49,482 nt of DNA, taken from positions 1-49,482 of IMG/VR virus record IMGVR_UViG_3300035180_002092; one strand, given 5' to 3'. Position numbers and translations under genes: made by a program. This document shows, piece after piece, positions 15,717-24,193 of the stretch (within the stretch, counting starts at the first letter, position 1; each line of letters begins with the position of its first letter). The DNA comes from a virus. Below the pieces are notes generated by a model. It saw nothing but the letters and a program-made list of their open reading frames with translations, was not told the origin of the DNA and ran no database searches.

Positions 15717-16031
15717 TTACTCTTTATAAAGATTGTGTTTGTTATTAGAAGTATAATGTAATTGGTCCAAAGAATATCTGTTATTCCATTTATTTAAAAG
15801 ATATCTGACATTATGATTCAAAAATAATTTATTTGTTGGATTCTTTTTTAATGAGCAGCTTCCCTCATGAAAAATATTAGTATGCCCACAATATATAATT
15901 TTCTTTTCCATATTATATTTTATAGCTAGACATAAATCAACGTCATTAAATGCCCAATGATAATTTTCATCCATGCCTAAAGCGCCAGATTTATTTTTAT
16001 TAAAAACATTTTTGAAATATTCTGCTTTAGG
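15717..16031 (-). pseudogene. C-terminal fragment of a GT2-family glycosyltransferase
   Basis: Reads KSGALGMDENYHWAFNDVD then LCLAIKYNMEKKIIYCGHTN and FHEGSCSLKK to TAA, the end of the GT2 domain (the FNDVDLCL acceptor motif and a later His-Glu). The N-terminal two thirds are missing; upstream the frame closes at 16032. An N-terminal scrap with the donor-site IIIDNVSTDET lies about 1.1 kb away at 17148-17249. An internal ATG could start a short product, but no ribosome-binding site is seen. It is one base from the SDR gene, which suggests the two were once one operon. Confidence 0.7.
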
Positions 16032-16050
16032 CTATATAATTTTCTCATAC

Positions 16051-17025
16051 TTATAATCCTACTCTAATTCCGCTCATTATTGAAATGTCTCCATTAAATC
16101 CAACATGCAAAGAAGGGGCGATATATGTATTATTCATTAATGGTATATGTTTGCCAATATTATATGAAAATGGAGTTATTACTGCCTGTACTTTTTGAGC
16201 TACAGTTCCATACCCTACTCCAGCAGACAATATCGTAAAATCTGGAGAATTTTTATACATGCCGTGACTAAATACAGATATACCAACGGTTGGCGTAAAT
16301 TCACCTTTTACTTGACTTATATTTATTCCACCATCTGCGCCTATATTTAATCTAGGATTCCACCATGACCATTTTGCTTGAGGATAAACCTGTTCTGTTT
16401 GTGCTGTGGCAATTTTAATATCATATGTCTTATCTGCAACTTTTACTGATACCTTATTATAAACATATGATCTCTGATTCTCATCTGTTCCTAAAACATT
16501 AGTTATACGATATTCTCTTGCTAATATATCTATGCTCCATGGTAATTTTTGCCATGCAGAAAAACCTATTTTACCTATTGGCACTTTTGTATCGCCAAAA
16601 TCTTCATTAATATCTAAATTTTGCTGCCTGAACATATACCCATATGGGTCTGGGTTTGTTGGATCTATTGGATTTGGATTAACTGGACCAGTAGTTGTAA
16701 TAGGAACATTTATTATATGCTGACCTTTACTTGTTACAAGTATAACATTAACCGCAGTAACTTCGGCATGCAATTTATCTAAATCATCCTGTATTACTTT
16801 TAAATTAAGACCATTTGCTTTTATTATTTTATCAATATCATCTTTTGTGATATAACTATTTTGACTTCGCATAATATTATCAGCCAATTCTTTTTGCAAA
16901 ATAACTTGACTCTCAATAGCTAATTGTCGATTAGAAATTTCCACTTGCTTATATACTATAAAACTTAAAACTCCAGTTAATAATATCGTGCCAAGAAAAA
17001 TTAATACTTTATTTAAAATTGACAT
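16051..17025 (-). CDS. Membrane-anchored protein with coiled coil and beta-rich C-terminal domain, unknown
   Basis: A 324-residue protein. Residues 5-25 (VLIFLGTILLTGVLSFIVY) form an N-terminal transmembrane anchor. Residues 28-95 are coiled-coil-like, 95-135 hold a Pro/Asn/Asp-rich linker (NPNPIDPTNPDPYGY), and 140-225 look like a beta domain. The last 100 residues alternate hydrophobic and polar residues (NIGADGGINIS, PTVGISVFSHGM, TILSAGVGYG, APSLHVGFNG, IMSGIRVGL), as in a small outer-membrane beta barrel. GGGGT lies six bases before the ATG. It occupies the space between two pieces of a broken GT2 gene, next to an IS605-like hairpin, so it arrived by insertion. A spanin-like or exclusion role is possible but not shown. 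Confidence 0.7.
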   Translation of the reverse strand: MSILNKVLIFLGTILLTGVLSFIVYKQVEISNRQLAIESQVILQKELADNIMRSQNSYITKDDIDKIIKANGLNLKVIQDDLDKLHAEVTAVNVILVTSKGQHIINVPITTTGPVNPNPIDPTNPDPYGYMFRQQNLDINEDFGDTKVPIGKIGFSAWQKLPWSIDILAREYRITNVLGTDENQRSYVYNKVSVKVADKTYDIKIATAQTEQVYPQAKWSWWNPRLNIGADGGINISQVKGEFTPTVGISVFSHGMYKNSPDFTILSAGVGYGTVAQKVQAVITPFSYNIGKHIPLMNNTYIAPSLHVGFNGDISIMSGIRVGL

Positions 17026-17115
17026 TACTTACCCCATTTATTAACAAATATTTTTCTAGCGTTCTTATATAACTTGTATGTATGTAGATTTAATTACCTT
17101 TCTGCGTCACATTCA

Positions 17116-17138
17116 TCCTCCTGCCTAAAGGCAGTGGA
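17116..17138. repeat. IS200/IS605-type end hairpin
   Basis: CTGCC-TAAA-GGCAG with a bulged outer TCC/GGA extension (17116-17138), the bulged hairpin form recognised by TnpA transposases at IS200/IS605 ends. It is different in sequence from the 17255-17322 element, so it may be the end of a second element. No tnpA gene is in the window. Confidence 0.45.
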
Positions 17139-17147
17139 TTTCTGCGG

Positions 17148-17249
17148 TCTGTTAAAAAGATAATATAATATTTTAGAATTATTTTCTAATTCTTTTTGAG
17201 TTTCATCTGTAGATACATTATCTATAATAATTTCATGATTATCTGATAA
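17148..17249 (-). pseudogene. N-terminal scrap of a GT2 glycosyltransferase
   Basis: Reads LSDNHEIIIDNVSTDETQK then ELENNSKILYYLFNR. The IIDNVSTDET is the nucleotide-sugar binding motif of GT2 enzymes (usually VVDNASTDGT). It is bounded on one side by the tnpB-linked element and on the other by the CTGCC hairpin. Together with 15717-16031 it looks like one former GT2 gene cut by two insertions. Confidence 0.6.
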
Positions 17250-17254
17250 CTTTA

Positions 17255-17322
17255 GTCAATTACCACCAGCACAAGGCTGGTTGCTTGTCTCTGGCTATCC
17301 GATACATTTAGATGATTGACAT
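17255..17322. mobile_element. Structured tnpB 3' end element, tnpB-linked copy
   Basis: Outer arms GTCAATTA (17255-17262) and TGATTGAC (17313-17320) enclose the hairpin ACCAGC-ACAAG-GCTGGT and a second stem TGTCTC-TGGCTATCC-GATACA. The tnpB pseudogene stop codon (17297-17295) lies in the second stem-loop. In IS200/IS605 elements the 3' end of tnpB overlaps the right end and the omega RNA, which fits this arrangement. A solo relative is at 8635-8708. Confidence 0.6.
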
Positions 17323-17784
17323 ACAGCCTGCTCTGCCTTCTGCATTTTTGTAGCAGTAGAGATGAGGTTATTGCTGATATTCTTTGTAGCATTCACATCG
17401 GTATGCTCTCTGTATCTATAACGATCACACGAGTAATGCGCCGAATTTCTTTTCAATCTCTCCGCAGTTAGAACATTTCTGACTGGTATATCGAGCATCT
17501 ACTTTAACAATTGACTTGCCTAAAGCTTGCGCCTTGTAAGTAATTAACTGTTATAATTGGGAAAAGCTTCAATTAGATAACCACTTATTTAATACCTTGC
17601 CTTTTGCCTTTTGCCTTTTGACTTTTGTTTTCGAATACCTTTCAAGTCTTCAAGCACAAAAATATCATACGGCATACCGACTAACTGCTTTGTGATCTTA
17701 TGATTAGTATCCAAACTAAACCTCTTCTCATAACCGATCAAGCTCTTTAATTTACGCTTGGTAGAATGAGTACCTTTTGTTTGA
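17295..17784 (-). pseudogene. Decayed TnpB (RuvC-like, IS200/IS605 accessory nuclease), C-terminal half
   Basis: Pieces in order: KGTHSTKRKLKSLIGYEKRF, then DIFVLEDLKGIRK with the RuvC-II Glu, NKWLSN, the zinc-ribbon strand YTSQKCSNCGE, YSCDRYRYREHTDVNATKNI with the RuvC-III Asp, and a C-terminal KCIG before TAG. At least three frame changes and internal stops break it; the RuvC-I half is absent. It begins immediately after the stop codon of the methyltransferase gene, so one end of the insertion or a later deletion lies at that junction. It cannot make an active nuclease. No tnpA is present. Confidence 0.82.
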
Positions 17785-17786
17785 AT

Positions 17787-18479
17787 TTATTCATTTATCT
17801 TTAATTCCCATACAAACTGATATACTTCTGCATTATCTCTTTTTTTCATTAAATGAGCGACCATTGGAGGGACATCATCATAACTATTATTAAACTCTGT
17901 ACAATTAACTGAGTTTAACAAATTAAAAGAAGATACTATTTTAAATCCACAACTGTCTACTATTTTTTTTACACTATCTTCTGTGAAAAATTTAATATGA
18001 GTATTGTCTAGTAAACCAACATCAGTATAATTGAATTTATTATTCCACAAATCAATTAATACAGAATTATGACCAATATTTGGTATTGAAATCCATACTG
18101 ACCCATTTTTCGCTAATATTTTTTTACTTTCTTCTAGAATATTATTAGAAAATCTTACATGCTCCAATACGTCAGCAAATATAATATAATCTAAATTATC
18201 GCACCCACAGTTTTTTAAATTATTAAAAAAATCTGGATTTTCTATATTTCCATCTTCTCCTGCAAAAAACATATCTGCCCATTGTACGGCATGTTTAATA
18301 GCCTGAACATCAATTTCTGCTATAAAAGTGGTGCAATGTAATTGCTCTTTTAAATATTTTGTCATTCTTCCATGAGCACAGCCAACATCCAATACTCTTG
18401 TGCCCTCTTTAATATTTCTAAGTATAACAGAATTGGAATTATCTGTTGTCATGTCTAGTTCAAAATCATATTTACTCAT
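17787..18479 (-). CDS. SAM-dependent class I methyltransferase
   Basis: A 230-residue Rossmann methyltransferase. SAM motif I is VLDVGCAHG (residues 29-37), the acidic motif II is around FIAEIDVQA, and motif IV is YIIFADVLEHV (near 97-107), the pattern of small-molecule or sugar methyltransferases of the UbiE/Methyltransf_11-23 group. No target-recognition domain or DNA-methylase DPPY motif is present, so DNA methylation is unlikely. GAGATTAT precedes the ATG; the gene follows the GT4 gene by six bases. With the glycosyltransferase it probably caps or decorates a glycan. Its 3' end abuts a tnpB pseudogene, but its own C-terminus looks complete. Confidence 0.82.
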   Translation of the reverse strand: MSKYDFELDMTTDNSNSVILRNIKEGTRVLDVGCAHGRMTKYLKEQLHCTTFIAEIDVQAIKHAVQWADMFFAGEDGNIENPDFFNNLKNCGCDNLDYIIFADVLEHVRFSNNILEESKKILAKNGSVWISIPNIGHNSVLIDLWNNKFNYTDVGLLDNTHIKFFTEDSVKKIVDSCGFKIVSSFNLLNSVNCTEFNNSYDDVPPMVAHLMKKRDNAEVYQFVWELKINE

Positions 18480-18485
18480 ATAATC

Positions 18486-19631
18486 TCATTTCGATATAGA
18501 TACTATTTTTTCAGCAACTTTACGCCAAGTATAATTTGGCAATAATGCTTTCATATTTGGAGAAAATTTATTTATATAATCATCATAATTAGATATTACA
18601 TCTTTTAATTTTAAGGCACATTCATTTACATCTGGCTCGAAACATGCCGCATATGGTGAAGGCTCCCAATATTGCATTCTATTATCTGCTCTTATTATTT
18701 TGCCGCCAATCAATATAGAGTTATCATCATTCATATAATCTAATTGCCCGCCATAACGTGGAGCAACAACTATTTTATTTGCAGCAAATCCCTCTAATCC
18801 TGGCATCCAAAAACATTCGGTATTAGCCATAGTAAATATTACATCACATGCATTATAAAGCGGCTCAATATCTGTAATAAATGTATCAATTATTTCAACT
18901 TCACCATGATTTTTAAACTTTTTATTCCAATCATTATATATTTTATTAAAATTAACATCAAAAGATGCGTTTGAATTATTTGCACTTTTTTTAGATATTT
19001 TCAATACTAGGCAAACATCATCTTCTTTAGTAAAAGCCCGGCTAAATGATTCTAACATTGCCGGTATATTTTTTCTTAGATGAGGCTGGGCAATATTACA
19101 TAATATCTTATATTTCTTTTTAGTCTTTAATGGATATTTCCCAAGATTAGAAAAACGATTTAAATGAATGCCATGTGGTATCATTACCTGATTTTCTTCT
19201 GGTATTCCATTATCAGTAAATATCTTTTTAGAAAAATTAGAAGACGGTAATACTTTATCTACATATTTATAATATTTAGCAAAAGATTTTGGAAGTATTG
19301 TTGTCTCATAATTCCAAATTCCAAATCTATTTTTGTCACCACGAATAAAATAATGTTCAAAATTTTTTAAAGCAGTATATGATAGTTGCATATCATAATT
19401 TTTATCAAGTTTATTTGTAACTAAACTATCATAATTTGTAGTTGTAATTGGCTGATTTTCTTCTATATAACCTTTTAAATATGGTTTTAAATCTTCTGGA
19501 AAATTACTTGTGCCATTAGTTGAAAATAAATCAACTTTATGCCCCAAAGCAATTAATTCCCTGGAAATATTTTGCGCAACTATACTCCAAGAATGGTTGC
19601 ACCCTAAAAAACCAAACCAACATATTTTCAT
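18486..19631 (-). CDS. GT4-family glycosyltransferase (GT-B fold)
   Basis: A 381-residue glycosyltransferase. The N-terminal domain begins MKICWFGFLGCNHSWS with a glycine-loop acceptor site. The C-terminal domain has IPHGIHLNRF (151-160), NIAQPHLRKNIP and the donor-binding E-x7-E in ECFWMPGLEGF (Glu272, Glu280), followed by APRYGGQLDYM. It transfers a sugar from a nucleotide donor, probably to a surface or virion glycan. The start codon overlaps the stop of the upstream HNH pseudogene (ATGA). It is followed by a methyltransferase six bases on, a likely two-enzyme unit. Confidence 0.85.
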   Translation of the reverse strand: MKICWFGFLGCNHSWSIVAQNISRELIALGHKVDLFSTNGTSNFPEDLKPYLKGYIEENQPITTTNYDSLVTNKLDKNYDMQLSYTALKNFEHYFIRGDKNRFGIWNYETTILPKSFAKYYKYVDKVLPSSNFSKKIFTDNGIPEENQVMIPHGIHLNRFSNLGKYPLKTKKKYKILCNIAQPHLRKNIPAMLESFSRAFTKEDDVCLVLKISKKSANNSNASFDVNFNKIYNDWNKKFKNHGEVEIIDTFITDIEPLYNACDVIFTMANTECFWMPGLEGFAANKIVVAPRYGGQLDYMNDDNSILIGGKIIRADNRMQYWEPSPYAACFEPDVNECALKLKDVISNYDDYINKFSPNMKALLPNYTWRKVAEKIVSISK

Positions 19632-20038
19632 TTGTGTCTTATCCTTGTTGCGCCATCAATTACATTTTGTTTTGCAGATAATGGTCTTAAATTTTCCAAA
19701 GACCAGCATTTCTTAAAATTCTCATCTTTCATAGAAGTATATTGAAGTTTACTTTGTGGAATTATATGATCATTTGCCATGTCCAAGTTGATTGGTCATT
19801 ATCATTCCATAGTTTAGAATTATATCTACATTTCTTATTTTTTTTCTCGATTATTATCTCTGTAAATCGCTGCGACCTTTTTAATATGATCTGAATTAAT
19901 AATATATTTATTTTTTTCTTTTAATAAAATACAAATTTTGCACTGTTTTATCCATTTACCAATATCTTTTCTATAATAGAAATTATTTTCAATCAATTCC
20001 TTATTAATTCCACATTTTGTGCAAGTTAAATATTTCAT
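19628..20038 (-). pseudogene. Frame-broken HNH homing endonuclease
   Basis: The first 67 codons (19835-20038) read MKYLTCTKCGINKELIEN and KQCKICILLKEKNKYI, the zinc-finger start of small phage HNH endonucleases. After an eight-A run (19838-19845) the frame is lost. It resumes as KKCRYNSKLWNDN and then, in another frame, as MANDHIIPQSKLQYTS and KKCWSLENLRPLSAKQNVIDG, the HNH core and the conserved W.L.NL.PL motif. One added A at the run plus one more shift would restore the protein. Its stop overlaps the start of the GT4 gene. Confidence 0.75.
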
Positions 20039-20100
20039 ATAAATAATACAAAAAATATTACCAGTTATGATTTTTTGCTATAAATCACATCCAACATGTC

Positions 20101-20131
20101 TTCATAAGCCTGTCTATATCAAGCTTATGAA
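20101..20131. repeat. Nine-bp perfect hairpin after the fibre gene
   Basis: TTCATAAGC (20101-20109) pairs with GCTTATGAA (20123-20131) around a 13-base loop, 14 bp after the fibre gene stop. No T-run follows on the minus strand, so it may be a transcript-end stabiliser or a weak terminator. The rest of 20039-20144 shows nothing else. Confidence 0.5.
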
Positions 20132-20144
20132 AACATTTATATAA

Positions 20145-23100
20145 TTAAATTGGCGTTGGTGAAGGAAGATAAGGCACAAAATTAGAGCTATGAGCAGTTG
20201 GCGGCGATGTTAATGGATTATTATAAGTCATTACTAATCTTGCCATTTTGCAAACTGCACTACCAGCATTTATAGTATCATATATTTGTACTTCATATAT
20301 GAAATTTGTAGCTCCAGCCAGCATTAAATGTTTTATATCTGATGATGTTAATAATATTGGTGTTAATGATAATGTTGTTAATTCATCAGTAAGACCATTT
20401 AAAGGAATATATGCTGCATTTGTTACATCATACAATTTAACATTGGCTGCATCGCCACCATTAGTTGTTTGCAAAATTACTTCAAGATTAATACTACTAA
20501 GACCCTCTAATATATAATTATCAAATCTGAATGAAAATGCGCCAACTGAAGTTGGAGTACTAGTATTATTTGATTGCATTCCAGCAACACCATAAATATA
20601 TACAGGATTTTTATATATTAAACTTGGGTCTAAAAATCCATATCCATCAGTCTTAACAATTTTATTTGAACTAAATGTTGGGCTAATATTGAAAGATATT
20701 ACCTCTGGTAAATCAGATATAAATTGATAATTTAATCCACTTCCAGTACTAGTTAATACTGTACCTACAACACCAACATCATTTAATCCTGTACCACCGT
20801 GTATTATTGGTAATATTCCAGAAACATCAGACTCTATATCAACTAATGCTGATGGACCTCCTTCAATTCCACCAAATACACTTATAAGATTTAGCATATT
20901 TTTAACTTTTACAGAATCAACAAATAATGGCTTATTATTAAATCCACCTTTTTTTAAATAAACATGTACTTGAATTTTTGTACTAAGTGTACTAAGTAAA
21001 GTATCTTGATATAAATTTGTGAAATTTAAAGTCAATAAGCCTGTTTGATAGTCAATTGAAACACCAATTTTACCATCAACAATTGCGCCATGATATCCAT
21101 CTTCACTTATGCCATTTGTATTTGGTGAGAAAGATTGTACGGCAACAGATAATCTTATTTGATCATTTGATAATGCGTCAGAAGTTACTAATGAACAATC
21201 AGCAAATTTCATTGACGGGAATCCTAAACGCGTTCTGCCATCTCCAGTATAATCTGCTATAAAATCATCTAAAACATTTATTGTTTTTTCTGACCCAAAT
21301 AATCCATTTGGTATTTCTAAAACAATTGTGCCAACCTCAAAATCTACTTTATAAAAATTTCCATCTTGTCTATGTATTTGTCCACCATCTCCAATTATTA
21401 AATTATCTGGAATAAATACATCAATCCTTCCTTTATCAAATGCTGGCTTAGATCCATATAAATTGACATTTACGCCATCTATATTGCAATTAATATCATT
21501 GAATCCATTTAATGAAGTAAATACACTTGGAACCAGTTTTGAATTACTATTAGAAACAATAAGTGACTCGTCCCAAGTTAATTGTTTTTTAATTGAGAAT
21601 GCAATAGGAAATCTATAATAATCATGATTTTCATAATATCCATCATTTAAAAATATGTCTTGCGCTGGATGTATTAATGTAGATCTGCCTGTATTACTTG
21701 AAATATAGTCATCTGACCTGTCAACAAATTTTTCTAATTTTAATTTAATAACATTAAATCTTGTTCCAATTTTTGTAAATGGATTAGATGTTGGACCTGG
21801 GAAAGCATTGTTATGAGATATATTTAATGTCAAACGATCTATATAGCTTTGTAACAAATATCCATCATCAGTAGTAATTGAAAAATCTCCATCAATATCA
21901 GCGCGCAACATCTGCATCATGACATCGCCACTTAAAAATACTTTTCTTATAGTTAATGTGTCATTAATTGAATCTAAACTTATAATATCAAATCCACCAT
22001 AATTTGCTTGTGGTAATGCTGATAATATTACTAATTTGTATGAGCTTAACCCACTTATTTTATTAAATAATATACTTGAACTTGTAAAATTAGCCAATCT
22101 ATTGTCATTTGGATTTGCTACAAGCACACCATCACTTGCTGACGCAACCACATTATTTGTTATAGGGTCTACTAACTGAAAGCTAATTCCAGTACTATCT
22201 TTAAATTTATTTGTGTAAGTTTCGTAGCCATTAACAAATGTAGTTGTATTTGGTCCAGGCAAATATGTGACTGTTGCATATTTTGGAAGACCGGAATTAA
22301 GATTATAACCATAATATGATGATAATAAATCTAAATCATCAGAATCTATTATGCCATCTCCATTTACATCTCCGACTAAACTTGATAGTAACGTTGCTGA
22401 TGCAATCCTATAATTAGTAGTAGTATTTGATAAATTTGGAATTATTTGGGCGCCAGCAAGATCTCCATTTAATAAATTCACAACCAATGAATTTACAGAC
22501 GTATCGTATCTGACAAGATCAGTTGAATCATTTATTATTCTAATAAACATTTCATCATCAACTATAGTCGCTGAATGTAAGCTTGAATTAATTGTTGATG
22601 ATATTGCATTAAAATACTTTTTATTTTTATCTGAAATAGCGCCTATTAAAAGTGGCTCTGATGTATTTTCTAAATTAGTAATATCAATAGTATTTAGTAA
22701 TTTAATATTTGGGACAAATTCTTTTCTAGAATATACTGGCTCTCCAGTTCTTTGGTCTGGTACTTGATTTGTTTCTTGTACATCAGCAGCAACAACTGCC
22801 CTATATACTTCATTTCCAGTAAATTGAATATTGCCCATAGAATAATCAATAGTTAACTGTGTATTTGGGTCAGTATTTGTTTTTGGGACAATAATGCCAT
22901 GACCAGCCTCATAAGACTGCCCATCAGATACTTTGGCAGAATCTGTCCAAATTCTAAACCATAAATCTTGTTTCGGTATATCAACCCAAAGATCGCCAGT
23001 AAATGTAGTAATTCTAGAATCAATCGTTCTATCATTTCCTGCTGCAATTAAAATATCGCATTTATTTGCTGACCCAGATCTCTTAATAGTAAATGCATAA

Positions 23101-24149
23101 TAATTTCCAACAGTTAATATATTGCCTGATGCCAATGAACTATTACTAAATACAAAATCAACTAATTGTGGTACGGAATCAAGTACTGTGCCAGAGGCTA
23201 AAAGAGTGGTGTAGCTAACACTGATTTGTGCTAATGGAATATTTGATGGAGAAAAATCAATTGCTAAATTAGGTGCAATATCTGATTGACAGTCTATATT
23301 AGATTGTAATGGGTACACGCTAATTATTAAATCTCCATTCCATTCTAAATCTGTTTCTTGACCTAGCTCTAAATTACGTACAGATAATAATAATTGTATT
23401 TTTTGAATATTATTTGTTTTTGCAATGAATTTTTGACCAACTTGAGTAGTAACATCTCCATTTAATAAAACTTTATTGTCTAGTTCTGACGTAAATATAT
23501 TTAATGTACTAGTATTATACGTTGGAAGAGCAGTAGCAATCAAATCTATTACATCAGTAATGTTTGAGCTATATACAAAGAAGTCCCTAAAAAATAAATT
23601 AGGTTCTATATCCTGAGATACCATAACTGGGTCTCTAGATAAAGTCATTGGTTTAGTTTCTTTAATAACTAATCTGCCGCCAAGATTTAAAGAGATGCTT
23701 TCTGGACCAATAAAATCATTAAATAAAAATAATAAAACTTTAGTAAAATGCATTTTACTAATTTGCGTTTCATTACTTTTAAAATAAAAAGTCTCATATT
23801 GTAATTGACTTTCAAAATCAAGACCAATAATACATACCTTAATAGTTTTATTTATGGTAACTTTAGAATCGGTAAGTGTTAATTCTAATTGATTGCCAAG
23901 ATTATTATCTGCTGGTTGATTTTGAGCATATATTGCAGCGCTATCCAATAACCCATTTTCTAATAAAGAATCAAAAATTATATTTTGTGTTAAAACCTCT
24001 GGCAATATACCATTGCCAATATGATTGTTGATTATACCAGATTGAATTATGTCATTATGATCTTGCTCTAAAGAAAGATCATCATTATCCACCTGTTGTG
24101 AATTATACCAGATATTTTGTTCTGAAGCTATTATATTACGTTTTGTCAT
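20145..24149 (-). CDS. Large fibre-like virion protein with dockerin-like calcium loops
   Basis: A 1334-residue protein, probably part of the tail fibre or baseplate periphery. Near residue 592 it has DVNGDGIIDSDDLDLL, a textbook dockerin/EF-hand loop (Asp1, Asn3, Asp5, Asp9, Asp12). Near 748 it has DIDGDFSITTDDGYLL, a second loop, and near 960 a weaker DYTGDGRTRLG. Residues about 1130-1160 contain GGTGLNDVGVVGTVL, the collar motif common in phage tail fibres. The remainder is beta-rich, ending in a domain with NPVYIYGVAGMQ and a proline-rich C-terminus. AGGTGAGAG precedes the ATG. It is the last gene of the tail module, where adhesins or fibres usually lie. Confidence 0.75.
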   Translation of the reverse strand: MTKRNIIASEQNIWYNSQQVDNDDLSLEQDHNDIIQSGIINNHIGNGILPEVLTQNIIFDSLLENGLLDSAAIYAQNQPADNNLGNQLELTLTDSKVTINKTIKVCIIGLDFESQLQYETFYFKSNETQISKMHFTKVLLFLFNDFIGPESISLNLGGRLVIKETKPMTLSRDPVMVSQDIEPNLFFRDFFVYSSNITDVIDLIATALPTYNTSTLNIFTSELDNKVLLNGDVTTQVGQKFIAKTNNIQKIQLLLSVRNLELGQETDLEWNGDLIISVYPLQSNIDCQSDIAPNLAIDFSPSNIPLAQISVSYTTLLASGTVLDSVPQLVDFVFSNSSLASGNILTVGNYYAFTIKRSGSANKCDILIAAGNDRTIDSRITTFTGDLWVDIPKQDLWFRIWTDSAKVSDGQSYEAGHGIIVPKTNTDPNTQLTIDYSMGNIQFTGNEVYRAVVAADVQETNQVPDQRTGEPVYSRKEFVPNIKLLNTIDITNLENTSEPLLIGAISDKNKKYFNAISSTINSSLHSATIVDDEMFIRIINDSTDLVRYDTSVNSLVVNLLNGDLAGAQIIPNLSNTTTNYRIASATLLSSLVGDVNGDGIIDSDDLDLLSSYYGYNLNSGLPKYATVTYLPGPNTTTFVNGYETYTNKFKDSTGISFQLVDPITNNVVASASDGVLVANPNDNRLANFTSSSILFNKISGLSSYKLVILSALPQANYGGFDIISLDSINDTLTIRKVFLSGDVMMQMLRADIDGDFSITTDDGYLLQSYIDRLTLNISHNNAFPGPTSNPFTKIGTRFNVIKLKLEKFVDRSDDYISSNTGRSTLIHPAQDIFLNDGYYENHDYYRFPIAFSIKKQLTWDESLIVSNSNSKLVPSVFTSLNGFNDINCNIDGVNVNLYGSKPAFDKGRIDVFIPDNLIIGDGGQIHRQDGNFYKVDFEVGTIVLEIPNGLFGSEKTINVLDDFIADYTGDGRTRLGFPSMKFADCSLVTSDALSNDQIRLSVAVQSFSPNTNGISEDGYHGAIVDGKIGVSIDYQTGLLTLNFTNLYQDTLLSTLSTKIQVHVYLKKGGFNNKPLFVDSVKVKNMLNLISVFGGIEGGPSALVDIESDVSGILPIIHGGTGLNDVGVVGTVLTSTGSGLNYQFISDLPEVISFNISPTFSSNKIVKTDGYGFLDPSLIYKNPVYIYGVAGMQSNNTSTPTSVGAFSFRFDNYILEGLSSINLEVILQTTNGGDAANVKLYDVTNAAYIPLNGLTDELTTLSLTPILLTSSDIKHLMLAGATNFIYEVQIYDTINAGSAVCKMARLVMTYNNPLTSPPTAHSSNFVPYLPSPTPI

Positions 24150-24193
24150 TGCTCTCTCACCTAATATATGGCAAAATTACCTTTTATTTTAAT

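Noticed and set aside
8635-17322. CRISPR repeats (two similar structured units)
   Set aside because: Only two copies about 8.6 kb apart, no spacers and no cas genes; the tnpB link explains them better.
17787-18479. Phage DNA methyltransferase
   Set aside because: No DPPY/NPPY motif or target-recognition region; the pattern is that of small-molecule methyltransferases.
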